In this document: in pieces, positions 52,123 to 63,207 of the stretch | How positions within the stretch are numbered: position 1 is the stretch's first letter | Layout of the letters: every line of letters starts with the position of its first letter | Source of the DNA: Pseudaminobacter soli (ex Li et al. 2025) | Lineage (GTDB): Bacteria > Pseudomonadota > Alphaproteobacteria > Rhizobiales > Rhizobiaceae | NCBI RefSeq assembly: GCF_003012705.1 | Contig: NZ_PXYL01000011.1 | Coordinates: 62,001-126,000, forward strand | DNA length: 64,000 bases | Reading direction: 5' to 3' | Position numbers and translations under genes: made by a program | The notes under the pieces: generated by a model | Databases searched by the model: none | What the model saw: the letters and a program-made list of their open reading frames with translations, nothing else | Told to the model about the DNA's origin: nothing

Positions 52123-52572
52123 GGGTAACTCCTTGTATTCCCCTCATAGTTCCATCACGGGCGGGATTCACCCGCTCCGGCTCGGTCGTTCACTTGGGGG
52201 GAGAAGAAATAGTTGTCGCGCCGGGGCATTGCCCTCTTGTTCGCGATGCAGCCAGGATACCTCGTGGTTCTCCTGGGGCAGGCCATTCCATTCTCCGGGC
52301 CCGCAAAACCCGAAGACTAAGTTTCTCCATATTTTGGCGGCAGGGGCAAGTAAAAGTTTTCGTGGAAGCCAAGCCGGCGAAGAAACCTGTCGGCAAAATT
52401 CTGCCTTTCGTAGCAGGAGGGCGGTTTCCAGCACTATCTTTCCTGCCTAACGATCCGACGAAAGCAAAAGGCGCAGCAAACGAATGCTACGCCCTTTGCA
52501 TGATGTCGGTTCAGTCTCCCGGAACGTCACATAAACTTTTGTATGTCACGCCGGGCGAGAGGCACGCCTTTG
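52123..52572. other. Intergenic region between the two cold-shock genes
   Basis: This 450-bp gap should contain the promoter and 5' leader of csp copy 1 and the end of copy 2. Several open frames overlap here on both strands but none has a ribosome site plus a recognisable product. No strong dyad or riboswitch was recognised. Confidence 0.4.
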
Positions 52573-52785
52573 TCAGGCGACGCGCAGGTTCACCGCCTTG
52601 GGGCCCTTGCCCATGCGGTCAGGCTCGACGTCGAAGGTGACCTTCTGGCCATCGACGAGGGTGCGTATGCCCGAGGCCTCGACAGCCGAGATGTGGACGA
52701 ACACATCCTTGGCGCCGCCGTCGGGCGTGATGAAGCCGAAGCCTTTGGTGGCATTGAAAAACTTTACGGTTCCGCTCTGGGACAC
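52573..52785 (-). CDS. Cold-shock protein (CspA family), copy 2
   Basis: This is a 70-aa OB-fold RNA chaperone with RNP1 KGFGFI and RNP2 VFVHI. The start codon is GTG 52785 ([10 protein letters not shown]), chosen because AAGGAG lies about 10 bases upstream; a GTG at 52803 would place that ribosome site inside the gene. It is closely related to copy 1 and the same way round, so the pair arose by duplication. Confidence 0.92.
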   Translation of the reverse strand: MSQSGTVKFFNATKGFGFITPDGGAKDVFVHISAVEASGIRTLVDGQKVTFDVEPDRMGKGPKAVNLRVA

Positions 52786-53468
52786 TGGGGAGAACTCCTT
52801 CACCCGTTCGTTGGTAGACCCTTGCCGTCCGTCTGGCGCCGGAGGGAAGGGGGCGTAGCTATTTGGCGGCCGTGCATTCGCGCACGGTTGGGCCTCCCGC
52901 CAAAAAAAGAGGCCGTCAGAGATTCACGGTGTCGGGGAAAGGGTTCGCACAAGACGTCCAATCTCCGGGCCAGTAAATGCCCGAACACCAAATCTATCGC
53001 ACGGAAATGTGAAGTTTGCAAGTCGAGGTTGAGTTATAATTCTGACATCATTTTACAAAGCGCAATGGAATCAGCCGCCTATGCCGGAATAGAGCAGTTG
53101 CATTCGATCACGAAATCGAGAGGATGATTTGTTGGCTGAAAATCATCTTTCTGATGGGGCGGTTACCAAGTCGATGAACTTCGGATCGCTTGTGTTTCTC
53201 GCCATGCCATGGTCGCGTGCCTTCGCCATCTCTGGCCTGACCTGTTTCTGCGTGAGGCATTAGCAGTCAGGCAATGTAAGGCAGGGCACGGACTTTCTTT
53301 GCTTTTACTTGAGGGTATCGCTCTTCTTTTTGAGAGGCTGTGACTTTCCCGATTTTGCCACGGCCATATTGTGACATTTTTGTGAAAGGTCTATGTCAGT
53401 TCCGGAATCGGGTGTGGTCTGGAGATGCGACCTTGCGCGCCTCTCGGGCCGATCGTTCGGGGGGCACC
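52786..53468. other. AT-richer intergenic region between csp copy 2 and a membrane enzyme
   Basis: This 683-bp gap holds the leader of csp copy 2 (with a hairpin CCGTGC/GCACGG at 52870-52887) and the promoter of the rightward gene. From about 52990 the sequence is clearly more AT-rich than the window average. An open frame over 52543-53127 on the plus strand is antisense to csp and looks spurious. No transposase or integrase remnant was recognised. Confidence 0.45.
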
Positions 53469-55010
53469 GTGATCAGAAATCAGCGCATCGTTCTATTTCT
53501 TTTCCTGATGTCGTTTTTCTATCCGCTGAGAATGATCTTCAATTTCCATGGGCGACAGAGAATTATTTATATTCTATCGGCGCTTTTCGCGGCTTTTGTT
53601 TTTAAATTCTACGACAGCAAGGACTCCAAGAAGAAGTCGCTGTTTCTCTGGAGTTTGATCCCGGTCATATTCCTCGCGGTTTACGTTTTTGTCTTTGCTG
53701 TTTTCGGTGCTTTCGATTTCGGTGCGGTCGTCTACCATCTGCAATCCGGCATGAACGGCGGACATCCCGATATTCGCGGCGCAAAGGTATTCTATGTCGC
53801 GCTCTCTCTTGTCGGTTTCCTGCTGTCGCTGCTCTATCTCAGGCGTCATGACCCGCGGTTCCACTATGTGGATATCAGCCTCGCCTTGGCCTTCGTTGCA
53901 GCGAATCCCATAGTCTGGACAGCCGCCGATTTCTATCTGAGCCCACCCGATCCGACGCTGACCAATTTCTATACCGCTCCGCCGAAGCAATTGCCCGAAG
54001 GCGTGAAGAAGAAAAACATCATCATCATCTATGCGGAGAGCGAGGAGCGGACGTTTGCCGACATCAATCACGGCGCCGAGACATTTGCGGAAATGTCCGA
54101 AGTCGCAGCGTCCGGCATCGAAGTTCAGGGCATACGCCAGCTCGCGAACACCGGCTGGACGATGGCTGGCTTCGTGTCGTCGCAGTGCGGTGTCCCGCTT
54201 CAGCCGCGCGGCCTGTTTAGCGAGAATAACTTCGCGCACCAGGCCAGCTTCTTCGCCCCTATCGATTGCTTAAGCGACGTGCTGAATGCGAACGGGTATC
54301 ACACCGAGTTCATGAACGGCGGTGACAGCCATTTCGCGGGGATAGCGACTTTCGTTGACGGCCACAAATTCGCTTTCCGAAGCGGAGTTGAAGATTACCG
54401 GGCAATCGCGGGCGATTACCTCAATGTATGGGGGCTCTACGACGACACTCTGTTCGAGCAGGCGGAGAAGCGTATCGAACTTCTAGGAAAGCAGGACAAG
54501 CCTTTCGCCTTCTCGATGGCCACCATCGGCGGCCATGCACCTAATGGCCATGTGTCGAGGACCTGCCGACAGAAGCTTGAGCAGGGCGAGTTGAGCGAGA
54601 TGCAATTCGCCATCAAATGCACCGGCTATCTTATCAAGACGTTCCTGGCTGTTCTGAAGCAGAAGGGGCTGCTGGAAAACACCATCGTCGCCATACAAAG
54701 CGATCATCTCATCATGGAGAATGAGCACTCTGGCGAGTTGAACGCCAAGAGGCGCATGAACTATTTCAGCATTTCCGGCGATGGCATCGAACCTGCAGTG
54801 ATCAAGCGCGAGGCTGCCATGTTCGACGTTTTCCCGACGCTGTTGCAAGTGCTGGGAATGGAGCTGCCCGGCGGTCGCGCGGGGCTTGGCGTTTCCCTGT
54901 TCGCCAAGGAGCCCAATCTTGTCGAGACCTATGGACAAGACAGGCTTGACGGGATGCTCCGCCGCGACTGGATGCTGAGCCGCAAATTGTGGGGCGACGC
55001 TAGCTCGTAA
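53469..55010 (+). CDS. Membrane phosphoglycerol transferase-like sulfatase-fold protein
   Basis: This is a 513-aa inner-membrane protein with about four N-terminal membrane segments (residues 1-165) and a periplasmic alkaline-phosphatase/sulfatase-fold domain like OpgB or lipoteichoic acid synthase. Markers are IIIIYAESEERTF, the likely Thr nucleophile in NTGWTMAGFVSSQCGVPL, MNGGDSHFAG, and AIQSDHLI. OpgB-like enzymes decorate periplasmic glucans with phosphoglycerol. The start is taken as GTG 53469 after GGGGGGC; the frame is open further upstream and ATG 53514 is an alternative. Its first third is AT-rich against its neighbours. Confidence 0.85.
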   Translation: MIRNQRIVLFLFLMSFFYPLRMIFNFHGRQRIIYILSALFAAFVFKFYDSKDSKKKSLFLWSLIPVIFLAVYVFVFAVFGAFDFGAVVYHLQSGMNGGHPDIRGAKVFYVALSLVGFLLSLLYLRRHDPRFHYVDISLALAFVAANPIVWTAADFYLSPPDPTLTNFYTAPPKQLPEGVKKKNIIIIYAESEERTFADINHGAETFAEMSEVAASGIEVQGIRQLANTGWTMAGFVSSQCGVPLQPRGLFSENNFAHQASFFAPIDCLSDVLNANGYHTEFMNGGDSHFAGIATFVDGHKFAFRSGVEDYRAIAGDYLNVWGLYDDTLFEQAEKRIELLGKQDKPFAFSMATIGGHAPNGHVSRTCRQKLEQGELSEMQFAIKCTGYLIKTFLAVLKQKGLLENTIVAIQSDHLIMENEHSGELNAKRRMNYFSISGDGIEPAVIKREAAMFDVFPTLLQVLGMELPGGRAGLGVSLFAKEPNLVETYGQDRLDGMLRRDWMLSRKLWGDASS

Positions 55011-55072
55011 AGGAGAAGAACGCCGCGACCGGCTCCGGCGGAAATATGGCAGCCGGCGCGGCGTGCGGGACG

Positions 55073-55276
55073 TCAGTCTTCGAGCACGAAGGTGACTTTC
55101 AGGTGGACGCGGTAATGGGTGATCTTGCCGCCGGCGATCTTGATCTGCTGATCCTTCACCCAGGCGCTGGTGATGTTCTTCAATGTCTTGCTGGCGCGTT
55201 CCACGCCCATTCTCACGGCGTCGTCGAAACTCTTGTCGGAGGTGGCGGTGATTTCCGTGACCTTGGCGACAGACAT
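55073..55276 (-). CDS. Dodecin (flavin-binding small protein)
   Basis: This is a 67-aa dodecin: VAKVTEITATSDKSFDDAV, then ASKTLKNITSAWVKDQ with the flavin-stacking Trp, and the last strand HYRVHLKVTFVLED. Dodecins form hollow dodecamers that store riboflavin or FMN and buffer free flavin. The start ATG 55276 follows AGGAGGA. It is convergent with the sulfatase-fold gene and appears monocistronic. Confidence 0.95.
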   Translation of the reverse strand: MSVAKVTEITATSDKSFDDAVRMGVERASKTLKNITSAWVKDQQIKIAGGKITHYRVHLKVTFVLED

Positions 55277-55434
55277 GGCTTCCTCCTGTTGTCTGGACGG
55301 CCGGCCCCGCCGCTGATCCGGCGTCTAAGGCCCGAAAATGCGGGCTGCGGGGCGGTGCGCAGGAGGAACTAGGGCGCGGGCACGCCTTGTCATGGGGACG
55401 GCACCGTGCGCGCCGGAATGCCTGATCGCCGAAG

Positions 55435-55461
55435 GGAAAAACCCGCGCAGCGCGCGGGTTT
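55435..55461 (-). terminator. Rho-independent terminator of uvrB
   Basis: A perfect 10-bp stem AAACCCGCGC/GCGCGGGTTT (55439-55448 with 55452-55461, 3-nt loop) is followed on the minus strand by a T-run. It begins 6 bp after the uvrB stop codon. Confidence 0.85.
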
Positions 55462-55466
55462 GTTGG

Positions 55467-58481
<3,015 letters not shown>

Positions 58482-58693
58482 GCGCTGGAATATGGTAGGA
58501 GTCCGGAAAAATGAAAAGGGCAGGTTGGGCAAAAGACGTTCTGCCACCTCGGCTCCTGACATGGCGGTGTCAGTGGTGCCGGATGGCTTCGGGCCCGCAC
58601 CTAGCGCTTGTCATCCGGTCTACCGAAATAAGCTCTCCGTTTCCTTCCATGTAACGCTTGGCCGTTGGCCTTTCAGTATTGGTGCGCAAGCCG

Positions 58694-59806
58694 ATGAAGA
58701 TCGCTCATCTCATAAGCCACACGGGTCTGAACGGCGTGGCGACCAGCACCAAGACGCTGATCGATCAGCAGATCCTGGCCGGGCACGAAGTGATGCTGGT
58801 CTATCCGCGCAAGTCCTGGATCGGAAAGCAGAGCTTCGCTGGCCCGATCAAGATGCTGGAAAGCAGCTTCAAGACACTGCCTGCCGATCTTAGGGAAACC
58901 GGCTATCCGATCCTCGACTGGCGGCGAACGCTCATTCACACGCATGGCAGCCGCGCCAACAAGTTCGGAATGATCTATGCGATCGTCGATGGCGTTCCGA
59001 CCGTCATGACGGCACATGCCCGCCAGTTTCAGATACCGTGGCGGTTTGCCCATGCCGTGGTGGGGCTGTCGCAGCAGACCGCCGACTACTACACGAGGCG
59101 GCTGTTGGTTTCCCCCCGTCGCATGCATATCGTGCCGAACATGTTTGATGCCGGTGCCCTGTCGCCCGTGTCCGACCAAGCGCGCAGCAACGCGCGTCGG
59201 GAGTTGGGCATACGCGACGAGGCATTCCTGCTCGGCAGCGTGGGTATGGTCGGCAAGCGCAAGCGTCAGATCGACATGGTGCGCATTCTCGGCAAGCTGG
59301 TCGCCGCGGGGATCGACGCGGAACTGCTGCTGATCGGTGGATTGGAAGACGAGCAAATGCCGGGCTGGGAGGAGGCGATTGCCGATCCGGCCCTGCGCGG
59401 AAGAATACACCTGCCGGGACAAAGATCGGACGCGGTCGCCTTGGTTCCGGCGATGGACGTCTTTCTTTGTACCTCCGTGCGCGAGGAGGCGCCGATCGCG
59501 CCCCTGGAGGCGATGGCGCAGGCCATCCCGGTGATTTCGACCGATGTCGGCAACATGGCCGACCTCCTGCCGAAGGACCGCATCTTTGCAATCGGCGACA
59601 TCGATGGCCTGGCCGGCGCGGCCGAGTTGCTCGCGCGAAATCCGGAATTGCGGGCAAGCGACGGATCGGTCGACCGCAGCACCGTGACCGGCAAGCTGGC
59701 TCCCGGGATCATCCTGCCGCAGATCGAGGATATTTACCGCGCCGCCATCAAGCAGGCCGGCCCGCGTGGCTACAAGAACCTCAAGCAACTGGCCGCAAAG
59801 TCCTGA
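58694..59806 (+). CDS. GT4-family glycosyltransferase
   Basis: This is a 370-aa cytoplasmic glycosyltransferase with GT-B fold. N-terminal HLISHTGLNGVATSTKTLI has the GT4 glycine loop; the C-terminal donor site is EEAPIAPLEAMAQAIPVISTDVG with the two Glu. It probably builds a surface polysaccharide or lipopolysaccharide sugar. The start ATG 58694 (MKIAHLIS) is chosen over the in-frame TTG 58658 by comparison with the family N-terminus; the ribosome site is weak. It stands alone, divergent from uvrB. Confidence 0.9.
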   Translation: MKIAHLISHTGLNGVATSTKTLIDQQILAGHEVMLVYPRKSWIGKQSFAGPIKMLESSFKTLPADLRETGYPILDWRRTLIHTHGSRANKFGMIYAIVDGVPTVMTAHARQFQIPWRFAHAVVGLSQQTADYYTRRLLVSPRRMHIVPNMFDAGALSPVSDQARSNARRELGIRDEAFLLGSVGMVGKRKRQIDMVRILGKLVAAGIDAELLLIGGLEDEQMPGWEEAIADPALRGRIHLPGQRSDAVALVPAMDVFLCTSVREEAPIAPLEAMAQAIPVISTDVGNMADLLPKDRIFAIGDIDGLAGAAELLARNPELRASDGSVDRSTVTGKLAPGIILPQIEDIYRAAIKQAGPRGYKNLKQLAAKS

Positions 59807-59842
59807 CAGCCCGCGGCCCCTGTTTGGCTGATGGGAGACGGT

Positions 59843-60100
59843 TCAGCCATAGCGCAGCTTCAACCCGAGGATCGTTGCGATGAACAGGAAGGTCACCACG
59901 TTGGCCATGATGATCGGCCAGGAGCCCAGGAACAGGCCGTAGATCGCCCATAGCAGCACCCCGGCGGCCAGGGTGCCGGTCGTGCCCCAAGAAATATCGC
60001 TGGTCTGCTTGTCACGCAGGATCTTCACAATCTGCGGTAGCCAGGCAAACGTCGTTATCACGGCCGCGATCGTGCCGATCAGTTCTATGAAGGGATGCAC
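59843..60100 (-). CDS. SemiSWEET-type sugar transporter (PQ-loop)
   Basis: This is a small inner-membrane protein of 85 aa with three predicted helices and the PQ motif TFAWLPQIVKILRDK, typical of bacterial SemiSWEET. It works as a homodimer moving mono- or disaccharides. The start is GTG 60100, giving the usual family length; an in-frame TTG at 60136 would add 12 residues but lacks a ribosome site. It is convergent with the glycosyltransferase gene (36-bp gap). Confidence 0.85.
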   Translation of the reverse strand: MHPFIELIGTIAAVITTFAWLPQIVKILRDKQTSDISWGTTGTLAAGVLLWAIYGLFLGSWPIIMANVVTFLFIATILGLKLRYG

Positions 60101-60561
60101 GGAAGCGACTTTCAAGGCTGGTGAGGAGCTGGGCAATGCATGCCAGAAAGCTCGATTCGTGTGAAGTCGCGATGTTGCTAGGCAATTTTGCCGAGGCTTT
60201 CAGCCATGGGAGGCGAAAGCGAAATGTGGAAACGCAACTCACGCGTTCCAGCGTGATCGGTTCCCGCAGAGATTGCGGCGCCTGGGTGGCTGTAACACGG
60301 CAGGGTGCCTTTCCGCCCAAACCGGTGATTTCTCCGGGATGCGCTTGAAACATTTCTCCGAGAGGCGCGGCGCGAAGCAGCCGGGCGTGCTTGCAGGCTG
60401 CCAAATGTGGCGCAAATAAGCCTATGTTTTCGTTGATAAAATTCATTCTTTGTGATTTGCCGGACGTGGCCTATCGACCCTATCTCCAGGGCGTCCGGCG
60501 GGCTTGTTGTCTTCCCCGCGGCGAGCAAACGCCGGGCGCTGAACATAACGGAGTACTTGTC
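60101..60561. other. Intergenic region upstream of the DUF1344 genes
   Basis: This 461-bp gap lies between the leftward SemiSWEET and the rightward DUF1344 gene and must hold both promoters. No open frame with a convincing ribosome site was found, and no clear operator was seen. Confidence 0.4.
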
Positions 60562-60813
60562 ATGAAGAAGATTCTCGTTACCGCCGCTGCTTCGCTGGCT
60601 TTCATGGGCGCTGCCTATGCAGGAACCTTGGAAGGCGTGGTGAAGTCGGTAGATCCCGCGACGAAGACGATCACCCTCGAAGACGGTACCGCTGTTGTCG
60701 CTGACGACGCCGTGACGCCCGAGGCCCTCGGCGTGCTGACTGCGGGCGCCAAGGTGAAGGTGACCGTCGACGACAGCACCACCAAGGCCACTGCCGTGGA
60801 AGTTGCGAAGTAA
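60562..60813 (+). CDS. DUF1344 protein, copy 1
   Basis: This is an exported protein of 83 aa. Signal peptide residues 1-20 (ending AYA). The mature part is a small beta-barrel-like domain: GTLEGVVKSVDPATKTITLEDG and AKVKVTVDDSTTKATAVEV. DUF1344 proteins occur mostly in Rhizobiales and Rhodobacterales and have no known function. The start ATG 60562 follows ACGGAG. A good terminator follows at 60847-60875. Confidence 0.93.
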   Translation: MKKILVTAAASLAFMGAAYAGTLEGVVKSVDPATKTITLEDGTAVVADDAVTPEALGVLTAGAKVKVTVDDSTTKATAVEVAK

Positions 60814-60846
60814 AGATCGCAATCCCCGATATCGGCTCCAGTATCA

Positions 60847-60875
60847 GGCCGGCCCGCTTTGCGGGTCGGTCTTTT
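60847..60875 (+). terminator. Rho-independent terminator after DUF1344 copy 1
   Basis: The stem CCGGCCCGC/GCGGGTCGG with a TTT loop (60849-60857 with 60861-60869, one G-T pair) is followed by CTTTT. It lies 33 bp after the stop codon. Confidence 0.85.
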
Positions 60876-61024
60876 CGTCCGTGCGCCTGAAAGCAGAACC
60901 TTGTTCTCGAATTTACCTCGACGACGGCAACCGTTTTGCGGGTCACGCGTTAGCCAGCCACTCGCTCAGCGCCTGCACGCCGGCCCACGGCGCATTTGCA
61001 GCGCCAGGATTTAGGAGAAGCCTC

Positions 61025-61264
61025 ATGAAAACCGTCCTTGGAACTGCCCTCATGTCCATGTTGCTCATTTCGTCGGCGATGGCTGGTGAGATGCAAGGCA
61101 AGATCAAGTCGATCGACATGAAGAAGCACATGATCACGATGGAAGACGGCATGTCCGTCATGACCCGGCCCGAAGTTAAGCTCGACCATTTCAAGCCCGG
61201 CGAGCACGTGAAGATGATGATCGACAAAGACAAGATGGCGACAGCGGTCGAAAGCATGAAGTAG
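61025..61264 (+). CDS. DUF1344 protein, copy 2, Met-rich
   Basis: This is an exported protein of 79 aa related to the copy at 60562. A signal peptide covers residues 1-20 (ending AMA). The mature chain of about 59 residues has nine Met and several Lys/His (SIDMKKHMITMEDGMSVM), unlike copy 1. Met/His enrichment suggests copper binding, which is inference. The start ATG 61025 follows TTAGGAG. It has its own terminator, so the two copies are separate units. Confidence 0.9.
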   Translation: MKTVLGTALMSMLLISSAMAGEMQGKIKSIDMKKHMITMEDGMSVMTRPEVKLDHFKPGEHVKMMIDKDKMATAVESMK

Positions 61265-61283
61265 CCTTTCGGCACTGATTTCC

Positions 61284-61312
61284 AAGGGCCGGTCCAGTGT
61301 GACCGGCCTTTC
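61284..61312 (+). terminator. Rho-independent terminator after DUF1344 copy 2
   Basis: The stem GGCCGGTC/GACCGGCC (61287-61294 with 61301-61308, 6-nt loop), extended by A-T pairs, is followed by TTTC. It lies 20 bp after the stop codon. Confidence 0.85.
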
Positions 61313-61535
61313 ATATGGGCACCGGTCGCCGCGCGACCGGTAATTTCCGCAGTGCCGCAGGCCGTGCTGCAAGGCTGTCAATTCACTTTTGCGGCTGCAA
61401 AGCTGGCGGTGCCATGGCTCGGATGGTAAAATAACAGCTGAGCTGAACCGACTTGCCTAGAAACGCCGACCATGGCGGTTCAATGCAGTCCATGAACGCC
61501 AGGGTCTGTCGCTCTCCTGCACGTGGAGGATGAAT

Positions 61536-62732
61536 ATGGCCACGAATCTCATCTCGCATATCATGCAATTCCTGACGCCGGACACGATGAGCCGCATCGG
61601 GACACTCGTCGGTCTCGACGGGAACGTGACCGAGCAAGCCACTTCGGCTATCGTTCCTGCGCTTCTTGGCGGCTTTGCCAAGATCGCCACGACGCCCGAT
61701 GGGGCACGCAAGCTCTACGACACGGTTGCAAGACAACCCACCGGAACGTTCGACAATCTGACCCAAATGCTCGCTGGCTCGGACCGCAAGACGCTGGTGG
61801 AAAACGGGCTCAACACGGTTTCGTCGCTGCTCGGCGGTTCGGCCACGCAGACGTTGGCTGGCGCCGTTTCGAAATTTGCCGGCACGAACCAGAGCGCGGC
61901 CTCGTCGCTGATGGGCGTTCTGGCGCCGGTAGTGACCGGTGCGCTGGCAAAGGAAACGGTTGCGCGGGGGCTCGACGTTTCCGGGCTCGCGCAACTGCTC
62001 AAATCGCAGTCGAGCCACATCCAGGCCGCGCTTCCTCCTGGCTTTACCGACATACTGAAAGGCGCAGGCTTGCTCGGTGACATAGCGGCCCCGCCGCCAC
62101 CGCGTGCCGCAGCGACGACAGCGACGAGTCCGACGGTGGACATCCAGGCCCAGCGGGCGGCTGCAGCGCAACAAGCGCCCTCTTCATCGGCCAACTGGCT
62201 GTGGGTCATCCCTGCCATCCTGATTGCGGGTGGTGCATGGTGGTGGTTTGGCGAGAGGAACCAGCCGGCAGGACCTCAGGTCGCCCAGCAGCAGCCCACA
62301 ACCGAGCCGCACCAAGGCGTTGATCCTGGAATGACCGCGGGAATTCCGGGAGGCGATTTGAAGACGCGCGCCACGCAGGCCCTGGCCGCGCTAAACGCCG
62401 TACCCGGCGGCTCCGACATCGCCAAACAGACTGCCACGGCGCTCGATACCGTGAAGACTTCGCTGAGTCAGGTATCGGATGCGGCGAGCGCTCAGACCGC
62501 AGTGCCCAAGCTGCAGGAGGCTGATGCCGAACTTGGCAAGGTCAACGGTCTGGCCGCGCAGTTGCCCGCCACGGGGCGCACCGCCCTTGCCACGCTGATC
62601 TCGGCCAACCTGCCGACGATCAATGCCGAGCTCGACAAGGTGCTGGCGCTTCCCGGCGTCGAGCCGATCCTCAAGCAGCCGGTCGACACTCTGCGGAGCA
62701 ACCTCGAAACTTTGTCCAAGGCTCCGGCCTGA
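61536..62732 (+). CDS. DUF937 protein with a membrane anchor and helical periplasmic domain
   Basis: This is a 398-aa protein in three parts. Residues 1-190 are a DUF937 domain (QFLTPDTMSRIGTLVG, SSLLGGSATQTLAGAV), followed by a Pro/Ala/Gln-rich linker. One membrane segment (ANWLWVIPAILIAGGAWWWF) lies at about 229-248. The last 130 residues are Ala-rich helix (AALNAVPGGSDIAKQTA). The start is ATG 61536 because GGAGGA directly abuts the in-frame ATG at 61530. The function is unknown; the layout resembles envelope proteins with a cytoplasmic DUF937 head. Confidence 0.85.
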   Translation: MATNLISHIMQFLTPDTMSRIGTLVGLDGNVTEQATSAIVPALLGGFAKIATTPDGARKLYDTVARQPTGTFDNLTQMLAGSDRKTLVENGLNTVSSLLGGSATQTLAGAVSKFAGTNQSAASSLMGVLAPVVTGALAKETVARGLDVSGLAQLLKSQSSHIQAALPPGFTDILKGAGLLGDIAAPPPPRAAATTATSPTVDIQAQRAAAAQQAPSSSANWLWVIPAILIAGGAWWWFGERNQPAGPQVAQQQPTTEPHQGVDPGMTAGIPGGDLKTRATQALAALNAVPGGSDIAKQTATALDTVKTSLSQVSDAASAQTAVPKLQEADAELGKVNGLAAQLPATGRTALATLISANLPTINAELDKVLALPGVEPILKQPVDTLRSNLETLSKAPA

Positions 62733-62741
62733 CGTTCATTT

Positions 62742-62773
62742 CGGTTTGCTCGGCCTGACCGCCGGGCAAACCG
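62742..62773 (+). terminator. Hairpin terminator after the DUF937 gene
   Basis: The stem CGGTTTGC/GCAAACCG (62742-62749 with 62766-62773) encloses a second short stem CGGC/GCCG. It starts 10 bp after the stop codon; the tract beyond is only weakly T-rich. Confidence 0.6.
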
Positions 62774-63207
62774 ACGCTTTCGGTTTGGTTGTCGCAAGGA
62801 CTGTTGTCTAAACGTGACCTGCAGATTGCGAATAGCCGGCCAAGACATTGGACCGGCCACGTTGGGTTGCATCTTTTCTTTCGTGCCGGTATTGAACTTG
62901 GCGTCAACTCATTCAAGAAGGAGGGCTGCGCGTGAATACGTTATTCCGGCACGACCGCCAGCGCGGCCCCGTTCATGCCCTGCGGATGCGTCTGCAGGGC
63001 TGATCAGAGACCGTCTTTTCAGACAAATCTTCCTGGTCTGCCCTGAGTGGTAGCGTGCCGCCGAGCCTGCTGGCTCGGCGAAACGCAAATCAATCAGAAA
63101 TCAACCGAGCCATGACGGCCTGCGCCCAAGGAACAAGAGCAGGTCGAAGCAGCCCGAACCGCGAGTGGTTCCGCTGCCAAAACGCTCGGCAAGACCAGAG
63201 AACGACC
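62774..63207. other. Intergenic region with hairpin upstream of ABC-F gene
   Basis: This 434-bp gap has no convincing gene. It contains a perfect 9-bp hairpin with a TGCT loop (63059-63067 with 63072-63080). Its role is unknown; it lies about 130 bp before the ABC-F start, where ABC-F genes sometimes have attenuator leaders. Confidence 0.4.
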
